Below the pieces are notes generated by a model. It saw only the letters and a list, made by a program, of their open reading frames with translations, was not told the origin of the DNA and ran no database searches. The translations under genes and the position numbers were made by a program. A stretch of 51,750 nt of DNA, from contig NZ_JXDL01000001.1 in NCBI RefSeq assembly GCF_001590795.1, positions 2,408,428 through 2,460,177 of the forward strand, written 5' to 3'. This DNA comes from Bradyrhizobium sp. AT1. Lineage in GTDB: Bacteria; Pseudomonadota; Alphaproteobacteria; Rhizobiales; Xanthobacteraceae. Shown piece by piece: positions 26,325 to 34,569 of the stretch (positions are counted from its first letter, which is position 1; each line of letters starts with the position of its first letter).

Positions 26325-26398
26325 AGGCACACGGACCATTCTTCAGAAGGCCCGTTTCCCCGTCGCGGAACACCCCGTCCGCCGGTCCAAAACTCGTC

Positions 26399-26593
26399 GC
26401 GCTGGCAGGTCTCCCGGCTTGCGGAGCAGGGTTTTGCCCTTCGATCCCCGCCTTCCCGATCCCCCAGGGAATCAGTGGCTTTGGGCATCTCTCCGGTCAC
26501 GGTCGCGGGGGCGGCTGCATTTTGGACCCAAATCTTGCCGATTCGGACCCTATCGCATTCCCTCTTCGCCTGTCATAGGACAGGAACCAACGC
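26399..26593 (-). promoter_or_regulatory. Cobalamin riboswitch 3, upstream of DUF1636-cobW-cobN operon
   Basis: Minus-strand order: GAAGAGGGAATGCG, the GCCGCCCCCGCGACCGTGA core, AGCCACTGATTCCC, ATCGGGAAGGCGGGG, and the B12 box GCCGGGAGACCTGCC (about 26404-26419). The P1 stem is strong: GCGTTGG (26587-26593) pairs with CCAGCGC (26399-26405) over seven positions with one wobble. It occupies most of the 353-base gap between the divergent DUF1636 and cobO genes and controls the minus-strand operon only. Confidence 0.93.
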
Positions 26594-26605
26594 AGGGTCA
26601 CCATT

Positions 26606-26629
26606 TGCCGGTGGCCGCCTCTTGTCAAG
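26606..26629 (-). promoter_or_regulatory. Possible promoter for riboswitch 3
   Basis: A perfect CTTGAC box is at 26624-26629 on the minus strand. No clear -10 box is present at the expected 17-base spacing, where the sequence is AT-richer than its surroundings (CAAATGG). The predicted start falls at or next to the first base of the riboswitch P1 stem. Confidence 0.4.
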
Positions 26630-26646
26630 CCGAAGGACCGGGACCC

Positions 26647-27282
26647 ATGACGCCTGAACCGGATACCCAAACCACTGAGGATACCGACAGCAGGCACGCC
26701 GCGAAAATGGCGAAGAAGAAGGCCGCCCGCGACAAGATCATGGCGACCAAGAGCGGCGAAAAGGGCCTCATCATCGTCCACACCGGCGCCGGCAAGGGCA
26801 AGTCCTCCTCGGCCTTCGGCATGATCGTGCGCTGTGTCGCCCATGGCTTCCCCTGCGCCGTCGTGCAGTTCATCAAGGGCGCCTGGGACACCGGCGAGCG
26901 GCGCCTGCTCACCGGCCATTTCGGCGATCTCTGCCAGTTCCACGCGATGGGCGAAGGCTTCACCTGGGAGACGCAGGACCGCGCCCGCGACATCGCCGCC
27001 GCCCGCGCCGGCTGGGAGAAGGCCAAGGAACTGATATCAGATGAGAGCTTGCGCATGGTCGTGCTCGACGAGATCAACATCGCGCTGCGCTACGACTATC
27101 TCGACATCGCCGAGGTGGTGGAGTTCCTGACGACCTCGAAGCCGCCGATGACTCACGTCGTGCTCACCGGGCGCAACGCCAAGGACGAGCTGATCGAGAT
27201 CGCCGATCTCGTCACCGAGATGACGCTGGTCAAGCACCCCTTCCGCTCCGGCATCAAGGCGCAGGCCGGCGTCGAGTTCTGA
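26647..27282 (+). CDS. cobO: Cob(I)yrinic acid a,c-diamide adenosyltransferase
   Basis: This enzyme attaches the 5'-deoxyadenosyl group from ATP to the cobalt of cob(I)yrinic acid a,c-diamide. It has 211 residues, in line with the CobA/CobO family. A Lys-rich N-terminal arm is followed by the P-loop VHTGAGKGKSSSAFG (about residues 44-58), then VQFIKGAWDTGERRLL, VLDEINIALRYDY and LTGRNAKDELIEIADLVTEM, all family signatures. ATG 26647 gives the usual start, with AGGA about ten bases upstream. It is followed six bases after its stop by cobQ. Confidence 0.96.
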   Translation: MTPEPDTQTTEDTDSRHAAKMAKKKAARDKIMATKSGEKGLIIVHTGAGKGKSSSAFGMIVRCVAHGFPCAVVQFIKGAWDTGERRLLTGHFGDLCQFHAMGEGFTWETQDRARDIAAARAGWEKAKELISDESLRMVVLDEINIALRYDYLDIAEVVEFLTTSKPPMTHVVLTGRNAKDELIEIADLVTEMTLVKHPFRSGIKAQAGVEF

Positions 27283-27288
27283 ACGACG

Positions 27289-28737
27289 ATGGCACGCGCG
27301 TTGATGATCCAGGGGGCCGGCTCGGACGTGGGCAAGTCGCTCATCGTCGCCGGCCTTGCGCGCGCCTTCACGCGGCGGGGCTTGCGTGTGCTGCCGTTCA
27401 AGCCGCAGAACATGTCGAACAACGCCGCCGTCACCGTCGACGGCGGCGAGATCGGCCGCGCCCAGGCGCTGCAGGCGCTGGCCGCCGGCGTCGAGCCGCA
27501 CACCGACATGAATCCGGTGCTTCTCAAGCCCGAGACTGACGTCGGCGCGCAGGTCATCGTGCATGGAAAGCGCATCGCGACCGCGCGTGCGCGCGACTAC
27601 GCGGCGATGAAGCCGTCACTGATGGGCGCGGTGCTGGAGAGTTTCGAGCGCCTCAAGGCACGATCTGATCTGGTGCTGGTCGAAGGCGCAGGCAGCCCGG
27701 CCGAGGTGAACTTGCGCAAGTCCGACATCGCCAATATGGGCTTTGCGCGCAAGGCCGATGTTCCGGTCGTGCTGGTCGGCGACATCGACCGCGGCGGCGT
27801 CATCGCCCAGCTCGTCGGCATCAAGACCGTGATCGACCCTGACGACGCCGCAATGATCCAGGGTTTCGTCATCAACAAGTTCCGCGGCGATCCCACGCTG
27901 TTCGACGACGGCTACAGATTGATCGCGGAGAAGACGGCCTGGCGTGGCTTCGGCGTGCTGCCCTGGTTTGCCCGCGCCGGCGAGTTGCCGGCCGAGGATG
28001 CGCTGGGCCTGAGCGATGCGCGCAAGCCCGGCCAATGCAAGATCGCTTGCCTCGCGCTGTCGCGCATCGCCAATTTCGACGATCTCGATCCGCTCAAGCT
28101 CGAGCCCGGCGTCGACCTCGTGATGGTGCGCCCGGGCGAGGCAATCCCCGGCGACGTCAGGCTCGTCATCATCCCCGGCTCAAAGTCCACCCGCGGCGAT
28201 CTCGCCTTTTTACGCGCGCAGGGCTGGGACATCGATCTGCTTGCTCATCACCGTAGGGGCGGCCATGTGCTCGGCCTTTGCGGCGGCTATCAGATGCTCG
28301 GACGCAGCGTCGCTGATCCCGAAGGCATCGAAGGCCCTGCGGGAGACACAGCAGGGCTGGGGCTGCTGGATGTCGAGACGGTGATGAGCCCGCACAAGAC
28401 GTTGACACGCGTCGCGGCTGTGCATGCGGCGACGGATCAGCCGATCGAGGCCTACGAAATTCACATCGGCCGCACCGACGGGCCCGATCGCGCTCGCCCA
28501 TTCGCGAAGCTGAACGGCGAGCCGGAAGGCGCGGTCTCGCGCGACGGCCGGGTGCAGGGCAGCTATCTGCATGGCCTCTTCACCTCGGATGATTTTCGCA
28601 AGGCCTATCTCGCCAAGCTCGACATTCCCGCAGGCAGCGAGCCCTATCACGCCCGGGTCGAGAGCGCGCTCGATGCGTTGGCCGAACACATCGAAAAACA
28701 TCTCGACGTCGACGGCCTGCTCGCGCTAGCGCGCTAG
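27289..28737 (+). CDS. cobQ: Cobyric acid synthase (glutamine-hydrolysing)
   Basis: The enzyme amidates the b, d, e and g side chains of adenosylcobyrinic acid a,c-diamide. It has 482 residues. The dethiobiotin-synthetase-like ATPase domain starts [18 protein letters not shown]. The NMSNNAAVT and [18 protein letters not shown] segments are typical. The C-terminal amidotransferase domain has nucleophile Cys331 in [11 protein letters not shown] and a late histidine in EIHIGRT. It lies directly after cobO. The 3' end overlaps the convergent cobC gene by 12 bases. Confidence 0.96.
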   Translation: MARALMIQGAGSDVGKSLIVAGLARAFTRRGLRVLPFKPQNMSNNAAVTVDGGEIGRAQALQALAAGVEPHTDMNPVLLKPETDVGAQVIVHGKRIATARARDYAAMKPSLMGAVLESFERLKARSDLVLVEGAGSPAEVNLRKSDIANMGFARKADVPVVLVGDIDRGGVIAQLVGIKTVIDPDDAAMIQGFVINKFRGDPTLFDDGYRLIAEKTAWRGFGVLPWFARAGELPAEDALGLSDARKPGQCKIACLALSRIANFDDLDPLKLEPGVDLVMVRPGEAIPGDVRLVIIPGSKSTRGDLAFLRAQGWDIDLLAHHRRGGHVLGLCGGYQMLGRSVADPEGIEGPAGDTAGLGLLDVETVMSPHKTLTRVAAVHAATDQPIEAYEIHIGRTDGPDRARPFAKLNGEPEGAVSRDGRVQGSYLHGLFTSDDFRKAYLAKLDIPAGSEPYHARVESALDALAEHIEKHLDVDGLLALAR

Positions 28738-29706
28738 CGCTTCGGCAAGCCGCGTCCATTCGCTTTCGCTGCCGGGCAGCCCGAGGCGCAGCCACGCCGG
28801 ATTGTGCGCGAAGGCGCGCGACCAGATCTGGCTGCGTGCGAGCTTCTCCTGCGCAGCAAGAGCGTCCGGCGTCCCGTAAAGTCGAAACAGCGAAGCGCCG
28901 CCGACAAGCCGCCAGCCCTGCCCTCGCGCCATTTCGTCGAGGCGAGCACAGTCCCTCGCGAGCCGCTCGGACGTGGCTTCCGACCAGGCACCATCGCGCA
29001 AGGCGCGGCAGCCGATCGCGATCGCCGCACCTGAGACGGGCCATGGCCCCGACATCGCGGCAAGCTTGTCGATATCGGCGGCATGACCGATTGCAAATCC
29101 CAGCCGCAGTCCCGCAAGGCCGTAAAATTTTCCGAAGGAGCGCAGGACCAACAGTCCAGGCCGATCCGCTTCGGGCGCGAGCGATGTCTGGGGGACGGAG
29201 TCGGCAAAGCTTTCGTCGATGACGAGACGGCCGACGCGCGGCAGCAGCGCCAGCAAATCCTTTGGCGCTTGATTCCGGCCATCGGGATTGTTGGGATTGA
29301 CGACGATGGCGAGGTCTGCGCTTGCCAGCGCGCCGAGCTCGCTGACCTCCTGCACATCCCAGCCCGCGGCCGACAGCACACCGGCATACTCATTATAGGT
29401 CGGAGCTAGGATGCGCGCGCGGCCGGGCGGCCCGAGTTGCGGCAGCAATTGGATCGCGGCCTGCGCACCGCCCGTCGCCACGATCGGCGCGCGCGTGCGA
29501 TAGGCGTGCTGCGCCGCCCGATGCAGCGCCTCGATCTCGGCACGCGACGGCAACGCGGTCCATGCGTGCGCGCTCACCCCGCCCACGGGGTAAGGCACCC
29601 GGTTGATTCCGGTCGACAGATCGATCCAGTCATCAGTGCGGCCGCCAAACCGCTGCTGGGCCAGATCGAGATTTCCACCGTGCTCGCGCATGCCTCCTTC
29701 TTTCAC
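28726..29706 (-). CDS. cobC: Threonine-phosphate decarboxylase CobC (PLP enzyme)
   Basis: This class I/II aminotransferase-fold enzyme makes (R)-1-amino-2-propanol phosphate, the linker between corrin ring and nucleotide loop (CobD in Salmonella naming). Counting from GTG 29706 it has 326 residues. The N-terminal [24 protein letters not shown] (about 135-144), VIDESFAD and the PLP lysine Lys193 in [19 protein letters not shown] are all seen. The start is uncertain: GTG 29706 overlaps the cobD stop as GTGA, while ATG 29691 begins a more usual MREHGGNLD but has its GGAGG only one base away. It forms an operon with cobD. Confidence 0.94.
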   Translation of the reverse strand: MKEGGMREHGGNLDLAQQRFGGRTDDWIDLSTGINRVPYPVGGVSAHAWTALPSRAEIEALHRAAQHAYRTRAPIVATGGAQAAIQLLPQLGPPGRARILAPTYNEYAGVLSAAGWDVQEVSELGALASADLAIVVNPNNPDGRNQAPKDLLALLPRVGRLVIDESFADSVPQTSLAPEADRPGLLVLRSFGKFYGLAGLRLGFAIGHAADIDKLAAMSGPWPVSGAAIAIGCRALRDGAWSEATSERLARDCARLDEMARGQGWRLVGGASLFRLYGTPDALAAQEKLARSQIWSRAFAHNPAWLRLGLPGSESEWTRLAEALAR

Positions 29707-30644
29707 GCGAAGGCCAGGATCGCAAGCATACCGGCGAGCAGCAGCATGGCGCGGCGATAGACCGTCAGTGCCTCAGCGATGTCGCGGGCGAGCGGATCGC
29801 GCGCGCCCTCGTTCAGCCAGGGCTCGTCGGTCGTGCTGCCGTGATAGATCCGGGGGCCGCTGAGCCGCACGCCGAGCGCGCCGGCCATGGCTGCTTCCGG
29901 CCAGCCGGCATTGGGCGAGCGGTGACGGCGCGCATCGCGCGTCATGCACGACAGCGCCTCGGATCGTCTTGGTGCCAGCAGCACGAACAGGAATCCGGTC
30001 AGGCGCGCCGGAATGAAATTGGCGAGATCGTCGATGCGCGCGGCCGCCCAGCCGAACGCTTCGTGGCGCTCGCTGCGATGGCCGATCATGGAATCCAGCG
30101 TGTTGATCGCCTTGTAGCCCAAGATTCCGGGCAGCCCGAACACCGCGCCCCAGAACACCGGTGCGACGATGCCGTCCGAGGCGTTCTCGGCAAGACTCTC
30201 GATCGCCGCGCGCGCGATGCCGGCCTCATCCAGCGCTGTGGGATCACGGCCGACGATGCGCGAGACCGCCTCGCGGGCGCCGGCGATATCACCGGCCAGC
30301 AACGGCGCCGCCACCGCCGCGACATGATCATGCAGCGAGCGCAATGCGACCAACGGCCAGGAGAGGACACCAACCAGCACGATCTGGAGCCAGCCCGTGG
30401 GAAGCAAAACCTGAAGCATCCAGCCGACCGCAACCGAGATCGCGATCACCACGGACGCTCCAGCAACGCCCGCGGCACGGCGGAGTGCCGGTGGATCGGA
30501 ATCGCGATTCCAACCGGCATCGATGACACCGATCAGCCGCCCCAGCCAGGTCACGGGATGGCCGATGCGCGCGAACAGCCACGACGGCCAGCCCAAGAGG
30601 GCATCCACCGCCATCGCCACCACCATCGCGCCCGCAAAGCCCAA
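29703..30644 (-). CDS. cobD: Adenosylcobinamide-phosphate synthase (CbiB family)
   Basis: This inner-membrane enzyme joins aminopropanol phosphate to adenosylcobyric acid. It has 313 residues with several hydrophobic helices. ARIGHPVTWLGRLIGVID, then ESLAENASDGIVAPVFWGAVFGLPG and YKAINTLDSMIGHR are CbiB/CobD hallmarks. TTG 30644 is chosen as start because AGGAGG stands five bases before it. The next ATG (30626) has no box and would clip the first helix. It is divergent from cobP with a 122-base spacer and is followed by cobC. Confidence 0.94.
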   Translation of the reverse strand: MGFAGAMVVAMAVDALLGWPSWLFARIGHPVTWLGRLIGVIDAGWNRDSDPPALRRAAGVAGASVVIAISVAVGWMLQVLLPTGWLQIVLVGVLSWPLVALRSLHDHVAAVAAPLLAGDIAGAREAVSRIVGRDPTALDEAGIARAAIESLAENASDGIVAPVFWGAVFGLPGILGYKAINTLDSMIGHRSERHEAFGWAAARIDDLANFIPARLTGFLFVLLAPRRSEALSCMTRDARRHRSPNAGWPEAAMAGALGVRLSGPRIYHGSTTDEPWLNEGARDPLARDIAEALTVYRRAMLLLAGMLAILAFA

Positions 30645-30766
30645 TCCTACCTCCTGTCACGCCCCTGTTGCGCAAAGCGTGGGCCAAGCGCAAGCCCCCG
30701 GCGGCCTGATTTCGGCTTTGTCTTTGACCGCGTTTGGTGATTAGTCAGGCCCTCGAGGAGACTTTC

Positions 30767-31270
30767 ATGGCCGTCATCTTGATCACGGGCGGGGCGCGAT
30801 CGGGCAAGAGCAAGCGCGCGGAAATGCGTACGCGCGCCTTTCCTGGGCGGCCCGTCTACGTCGCGACGGCCGAAGCGCTCGACAGCGAGATGGAAGCACG
30901 TATCGCCAGCCATCGCGCGCGGCGCGGAACCGACTGGATCGAGCGCGAGGTGCCGCTCGATCTCCTGGCCGCGCTGGTCGCGAGCGATGGCGGCGGCGCA
31001 CGGCTGGTGGATTGCCTGACGCTGTGGCTCTCCAATTTGATGCACGCCGAGCGCAATTGGGAACGAGAGGTGACCGAGCTCGCCGCCGCCCTGCCCCGTC
31101 TGAACAGCCCCGTCGTCCTCGTCACCAACGAGGTCGGCCTCGGCATCGTCCCCGACAACGCGCTGGCCCGCAGCTTTCGCGACGCCGCGGGTATCATGAA
31201 CCAGAACATCGCGGCCGTTGCCGACGAGGTCGAGTTCATCGTCGCCGGCCTTCCCATGAAATTGAAATGA
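30767..31270 (+). CDS. cobP: Adenosylcobinamide kinase / adenosylcobinamide-phosphate guanylyltransferase
   Basis: This bifunctional enzyme phosphorylates adenosylcobinamide and adds GMP to make adenosyl-GDP-cobinamide. It has 167 residues. The P-loop is ILITGGARSGKSKRAE (near residues 4-19). YVATAEALDSEMEARIASHRARRGTDW carries the histidine that takes GMP in this family, and DCLTLWLSNLM plus VTNEVGLGIVPDN follow. GAGGAG lies six bases before ATG 30767, which excludes the longer frame from 30734. Its stop overlaps the cobV start as ATGA. Confidence 0.96.
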   Translation: MAVILITGGARSGKSKRAEMRTRAFPGRPVYVATAEALDSEMEARIASHRARRGTDWIEREVPLDLLAALVASDGGGARLVDCLTLWLSNLMHAERNWEREVTELAAALPRLNSPVVLVTNEVGLGIVPDNALARSFRDAAGIMNQNIAAVADEVEFIVAGLPMKLK

Positions 31271-32049
31271 TGCCGCGCGCCGAGCTTCTCAAAGACATCG
31301 TTGCCGATCTCCGGATGGCGGCGTCGTTCGTGACGATTCTTCCCGTCGCATCGTCGAAGCCCGCAGGCGACGGTGCCGTGGCGCGCGCGACCTGGGCGCT
31401 TCCCGTTGCGGGATTGCTGGTCGGCCTTGTCGGCGCGATGGTCTACAAGATCGCCAGCCGGTTCGGACTGACACCGAACCTTGCCGCCCTGCTCGCCTTG
31501 ACGGCGACCGCTCTCATCACCGGCGCACTGCATGAAGACGGCCTTGCCGACACTGCCGATGGGCTCGGCGGCGGGCGAACGCGCGAGCGCAAGCTCGATA
31601 TCATGCGCGACAGCCGGATCGGGACCTATGGCGTCTGCGCGCTGATCCTGTCGTTTGGCCTGCGCTGGAGCGCGATCGCCGCGATCGCCAATCCATGGGC
31701 CGTCACGCTGGCGCTCTGCGCCGCGCACATTGCGGCCCGCGCGGGTGTGCCCGCCTTCATGTCGCTGGTACCCCCGGCGCGGCCAGACGGCCTCTCGGCG
31801 AGTGCGGGAGCGCCGCCCGGCCGCAGCGTCGCCATTGCGTTCGCACTTGGGGCCCTCGCCCTCGCCCTCGCGCTGGGGCCCGGCAAGGCGCTGGTCGGCC
31901 TGCTTCTGCTGTCGCTCGCGGGCCTGATGCTGGCGCGGCTCGCCATCCGGCAGATCGGCGGGCAGACCGGCGATATCCTCGGTGCGTTCGAGCAATTGGG
32001 CGAGATCCTGATCCTGCTGGTTGCGGCCGCCTTCCAGGTGGGAGGCTAG
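31267..32049 (+). CDS. cobV: Adenosylcobinamide-GDP ribazoletransferase (cobalamin synthase)
   Basis: This inner-membrane enzyme joins adenosyl-GDP-cobinamide and alpha-ribazole (phosphate) to finish the nucleotide loop. It has 260 residues and many hydrophobic helices. The family signature GALHEDGLADTADGLGGG is at about residues 86-103, followed by DIMRDSRIGTYG. ATG 31267 overlaps the cobP stop; a second ATG follows at once. The 3' end is three bases from bluB, so cobP-cobV-bluB form one transcript carrying the late steps and lower-ligand synthesis. Confidence 0.95.
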   Translation: MMPRAELLKDIVADLRMAASFVTILPVASSKPAGDGAVARATWALPVAGLLVGLVGAMVYKIASRFGLTPNLAALLALTATALITGALHEDGLADTADGLGGGRTRERKLDIMRDSRIGTYGVCALILSFGLRWSAIAAIANPWAVTLALCAAHIAARAGVPAFMSLVPPARPDGLSASAGAPPGRSVAIAFALGALALALALGPGKALVGLLLLSLAGLMLARLAIRQIGGQTGDILGAFEQLGEILILLVAAAFQVGG

Positions 32050-32052
32050 TTC

Positions 32053-32685
32053 ATGGTCGAGTTCGACGACACTTTCCGCCGGCATTTGCGCGAGCTGTTC
32101 GTGTGGCGTCGCGACGTACGCCGGTTTCGCAGCGACCCGCTTCCGGATGGCGCGATCGATCGCCTGATCGAGACCGCATGTCTGTCGCCATCGGTCGGCC
32201 TCAGCCAGCCCTGGCGTTTCGTCGTCGTCGACGATGCCGCACGCCGCCGTGCCGTGGCCGACGATTTCAAGGCCTGCAATGCCGACGCTTTGGGTTCTTA
32301 TGCCGGCGAACGTGCGGCGCGCTATGCCACGCTGAAACTGTCGGGCTTGGAGCAGGCGCCCGGCCATCTCGCCGTGTTCGCCGAAAAGGCCAGCGACATC
32401 GGCCACGGCCTCGGCCGCGCTACCATGCCGGAGACCACGGAATATTCCGTGGTCGCCGCCATCACGGCGATGTGGCTCGCCGCGCGCGCCGAGGGCATCG
32501 GTCTCGGCTGGGTGTCGATCCTCAATCCGGATCGCATCCACGCCGTTCTCGACGTACCCAATAGCTGGAAGTTCATTGCCTATCTCTGCATCGGCTATCC
32601 CGAAGTCGAGTGCGACCAGCCGGAGCTCGAGCAGGCGAGATGGGAGCACCGGCGCGGGGCGGAGGAATTTACGCTGCGGCGTTGA
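32053..32685 (+). CDS. bluB: 5,6-Dimethylbenzimidazole synthase BluB
   Basis: This flavin-destroying nitroreductase-fold enzyme makes the lower ligand dimethylbenzimidazole from FMNH2 and O2. It has 210 residues. FVWRRDVRRFRSDPLP (about 16-31) supplies FMN phosphate-binding arginines and Asp28, in the place of the Asp needed by Sinorhizobium BluB. SPSVGLSQPWRFVVVD and LGWVSILNPD follow, with Ser155 in the position of the important serine. GGGAGG lies seven bases before ATG 32053. It ends the cobP-cobV operon and shows the cell makes true cobalamin rather than a pseudo-form. Confidence 0.95.
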   Translation: MVEFDDTFRRHLRELFVWRRDVRRFRSDPLPDGAIDRLIETACLSPSVGLSQPWRFVVVDDAARRRAVADDFKACNADALGSYAGERAARYATLKLSGLEQAPGHLAVFAEKASDIGHGLGRATMPETTEYSVVAAITAMWLAARAEGIGLGWVSILNPDRIHAVLDVPNSWKFIAYLCIGYPEVECDQPELEQARWEHRRGAEEFTLRR

Positions 32686-32740
32686 TCGAGCGGCGCACAA
32701 GCTCGTTCGCCGGACGCAAACTGTTCAAGACTTCCGGTTT

Positions 32741-32797
32741 CGTGCCCCGGACGCAGCGCAGCGCCTCTTTGGCGGTGCGCTGCAGAGCCGGGGCCCA
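32741..32797 (+). repeat. Palindromic intergenic repeat, copy A
   Basis: An imperfect palindrome beginning GTGCCCCGGACGCAGCGCAG and ending GCTGCAGAGCCGGGGCCCAC. The GC-rich arms can fold into one long stem. The form is that of the short palindromic repeats seen many times in Bradyrhizobium genomes (recognised from general knowledge, not searched). A second copy in opposite orientation lies 24 bases on. Confidence 0.6.
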
Positions 32798-32821
32798 CGC
32801 GACAGCCGGCGCTATGGCCTT

Positions 32822-32876
32822 CTGGGTCCCGGCTCTGCGGCGCGTCACTGCGTGCCGCACCGCGTCCGGAACACGG
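32822..32876 (-). repeat. Palindromic intergenic repeat, copy B (inverted)
   Basis: Read on the minus strand this is CGTGTTCCGGACGCGGTGCG followed by the arm GCCGCAGAGCCGGGACCCA, clearly related to copy A. The two copies are inverted, so the pair can fold as two hairpins or as one large cruciform. They lie between the convergent bluB and two-partner-secretion genes and may end transcription from both sides; no U-tract is seen. Confidence 0.58.
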
Positions 32877-32886
32877 GAAGCGCCGG

Positions 32887-34566
32887 TTACGACTTACGTG
32901 CCGCAACCGCCGGCGCAGCACTTTCCTGCTTCTGGAACATCAGCAGCGGCCGGAAGATCACGCGGCCATAGGCCTCGTAATGGTTCTGGGTCGAGACCGC
33001 CATCTTCAGCGGCGTCGCGTAGTTCGCCTCGAAGGTCATGAATGACGCATAGGTCCAGGAGAAGCCGACGCCGACCGAAGCCATTTCGGTGACGCCGGGG
33101 AAGGTCGAATACACCGCTCCGTAATCGGTGAAGATATAGGTGTCGAAGCCCCTCAGCCATTGCGACCAGTTGTAGTGCAGCTCGGCGTTGAAATAATAGC
33201 CGCTGTCACCGGATGCCGCGTTGGAGGGATAGCCGCGCACGGTGGTGGGGCCGCCGATCGAGAAGATCTGGTCGCCCGGCAGCAGCTTCTCCTGCGTGTA
33301 CTGCCAGCTCGCCAGCACATTGGCGCTGAAGTTCGCCGGTCCCGCGGCGCTGGTCGCGATCAGCGAGCCGGTATAGGTGCTGAACGCGCGGTTGTTGCCG
33401 AGCACGTAGTCGTGCCACGCTACGTAGTTCACCGCCGGCGACACCGTGATCGAATAGGTGTTGCCCGACTTGGTCACCGAGAGGCCCGCCGTGGATTTGT
33501 CGTAGTGGTCGTCGGTCACGGCGACCGTGGCGAAGCGGCTGACCGTCTTGCCCTCGGTCAGGGCTGCGTTGAGCAGCACCAGCCAGTCCTGTGTCACCCA
33601 GACCGGCTGGCTGAAATTGACCGCCGCCTGGCTCGACCGACCGGTGACGTCGAGCGCGACGAACGGTCCCTGGACGATCTTGATCTTGCCTTCGGTATAG
33701 CTGAGGCCGGCGCGACCGCCCCAGGGATTGACCGGGATGCTGTAGGCGACGTTGCCGTTGAGATTTCCGTCGGATCGGACGCCATAGAAGGTCAGGCGGT
33801 CATCGACCCCGAACAGGCCGTGGCGCTTGTAGAAGGCCCCGCCCTCCCAACGCCCGGTGTTCTCGGCGCCCTGGTTGTCGGTGAAGAGCTGCAGGGTGTC
33901 GACCGGCGGCTCGATCACCGCGAATTGGAGGTCGGTGAGGCCGAAGCTCGTGCCGGGCTGCAGCAGCGCCTTGATCTGCACGTCGTTGGTCCGGTTGAAC
34001 CAGATCACGTCGCGGTTGAGCTTGGGAACGTCGAGCACCTCGCCTTCGGGCTCCTTCACGCGCTGAAGGATGTAGTCGGTGCGGGTCTGCTTGTTGCCTT
34101 CGACGGTCGTCTTTTGCAGCCGGCCTTCGGTCAGCTTGACGCGGACGATTCCGCCCTTGGCATCCTGCTCGGGCAGCGTCGCGATGCCCGTGACGATGCC
34201 GCGCGCGGCATAGACGGCGTTGATGTCGGCGACGAGCTGCAACAGCGCGGCGATATCGACGTCCTTGCCGACATATTTCTTCGCGATTTCATCCAGCTCG
34301 GCCGGCGTGATGAACCTGGATTCGTCGAACGTGACCTTGCGCAGGCGGAATTTCGGCCCGCCCGGCCTCAGGAGCTGTGGCTTCTCGCGCTCGCCGCCGA
34401 TCACAGCCGGCCCCGTGAGCTTCGGCGGTGCGCTCTGCTGTTCGAGCTGGCGGCGCTGCCGGTCGACATCGTTCTGGATCACGCCGGGATTGATCGACTG
34501 GGCGCGTGCGGATGCAATGCAGGACCCTGCAAGCCCGATCACCAGAGCTGCCCTCAGAACCCGCAT
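32887..34566 (-). CDS. Two-partner secretion outer-membrane transporter (TpsB; ShlB/FhaC/HecB family)
   Basis: This Omp85-related pore exports the partner adhesin across the outer membrane. It has 559 residues. The signal peptide ends near ARAQS. A helical/linker part with RQRRQLEQQSAPP comes first, then POTRA domains (about 75-225) with FRLRKVTFDESRFITPAEL and VYAARGIVTGIATLPEQDAKGG. The 16-strand barrel carries the family VRGY motif (GGPTTVRGYPSNAASGDSGYYFNAEL) on the inner loop. ATG 34566 lies three bases after the adhesin stop, so the order is adhesin then transporter. The partner is almost surely the giant protein next to it. Confidence 0.95.
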   Translation of the reverse strand: MRVLRAALVIGLAGSCIASARAQSINPGVIQNDVDRQRRQLEQQSAPPKLTGPAVIGGEREKPQLLRPGGPKFRLRKVTFDESRFITPAELDEIAKKYVGKDVDIAALLQLVADINAVYAARGIVTGIATLPEQDAKGGIVRVKLTEGRLQKTTVEGNKQTRTDYILQRVKEPEGEVLDVPKLNRDVIWFNRTNDVQIKALLQPGTSFGLTDLQFAVIEPPVDTLQLFTDNQGAENTGRWEGGAFYKRHGLFGVDDRLTFYGVRSDGNLNGNVAYSIPVNPWGGRAGLSYTEGKIKIVQGPFVALDVTGRSSQAAVNFSQPVWVTQDWLVLLNAALTEGKTVSRFATVAVTDDHYDKSTAGLSVTKSGNTYSITVSPAVNYVAWHDYVLGNNRAFSTYTGSLIATSAAGPANFSANVLASWQYTQEKLLPGDQIFSIGGPTTVRGYPSNAASGDSGYYFNAELHYNWSQWLRGFDTYIFTDYGAVYSTFPGVTEMASVGVGFSWTYASFMTFEANYATPLKMAVSTQNHYEAYGRVIFRPLLMFQKQESAAPAVAARKS

Positions 34567-34569
34567 TCT

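Noticed and set aside
26594..26646. Riboswitch control of cobO on the plus strand
   Set aside because: The conserved B12-box elements read only on the minus strand, and no second set was found facing cobO.
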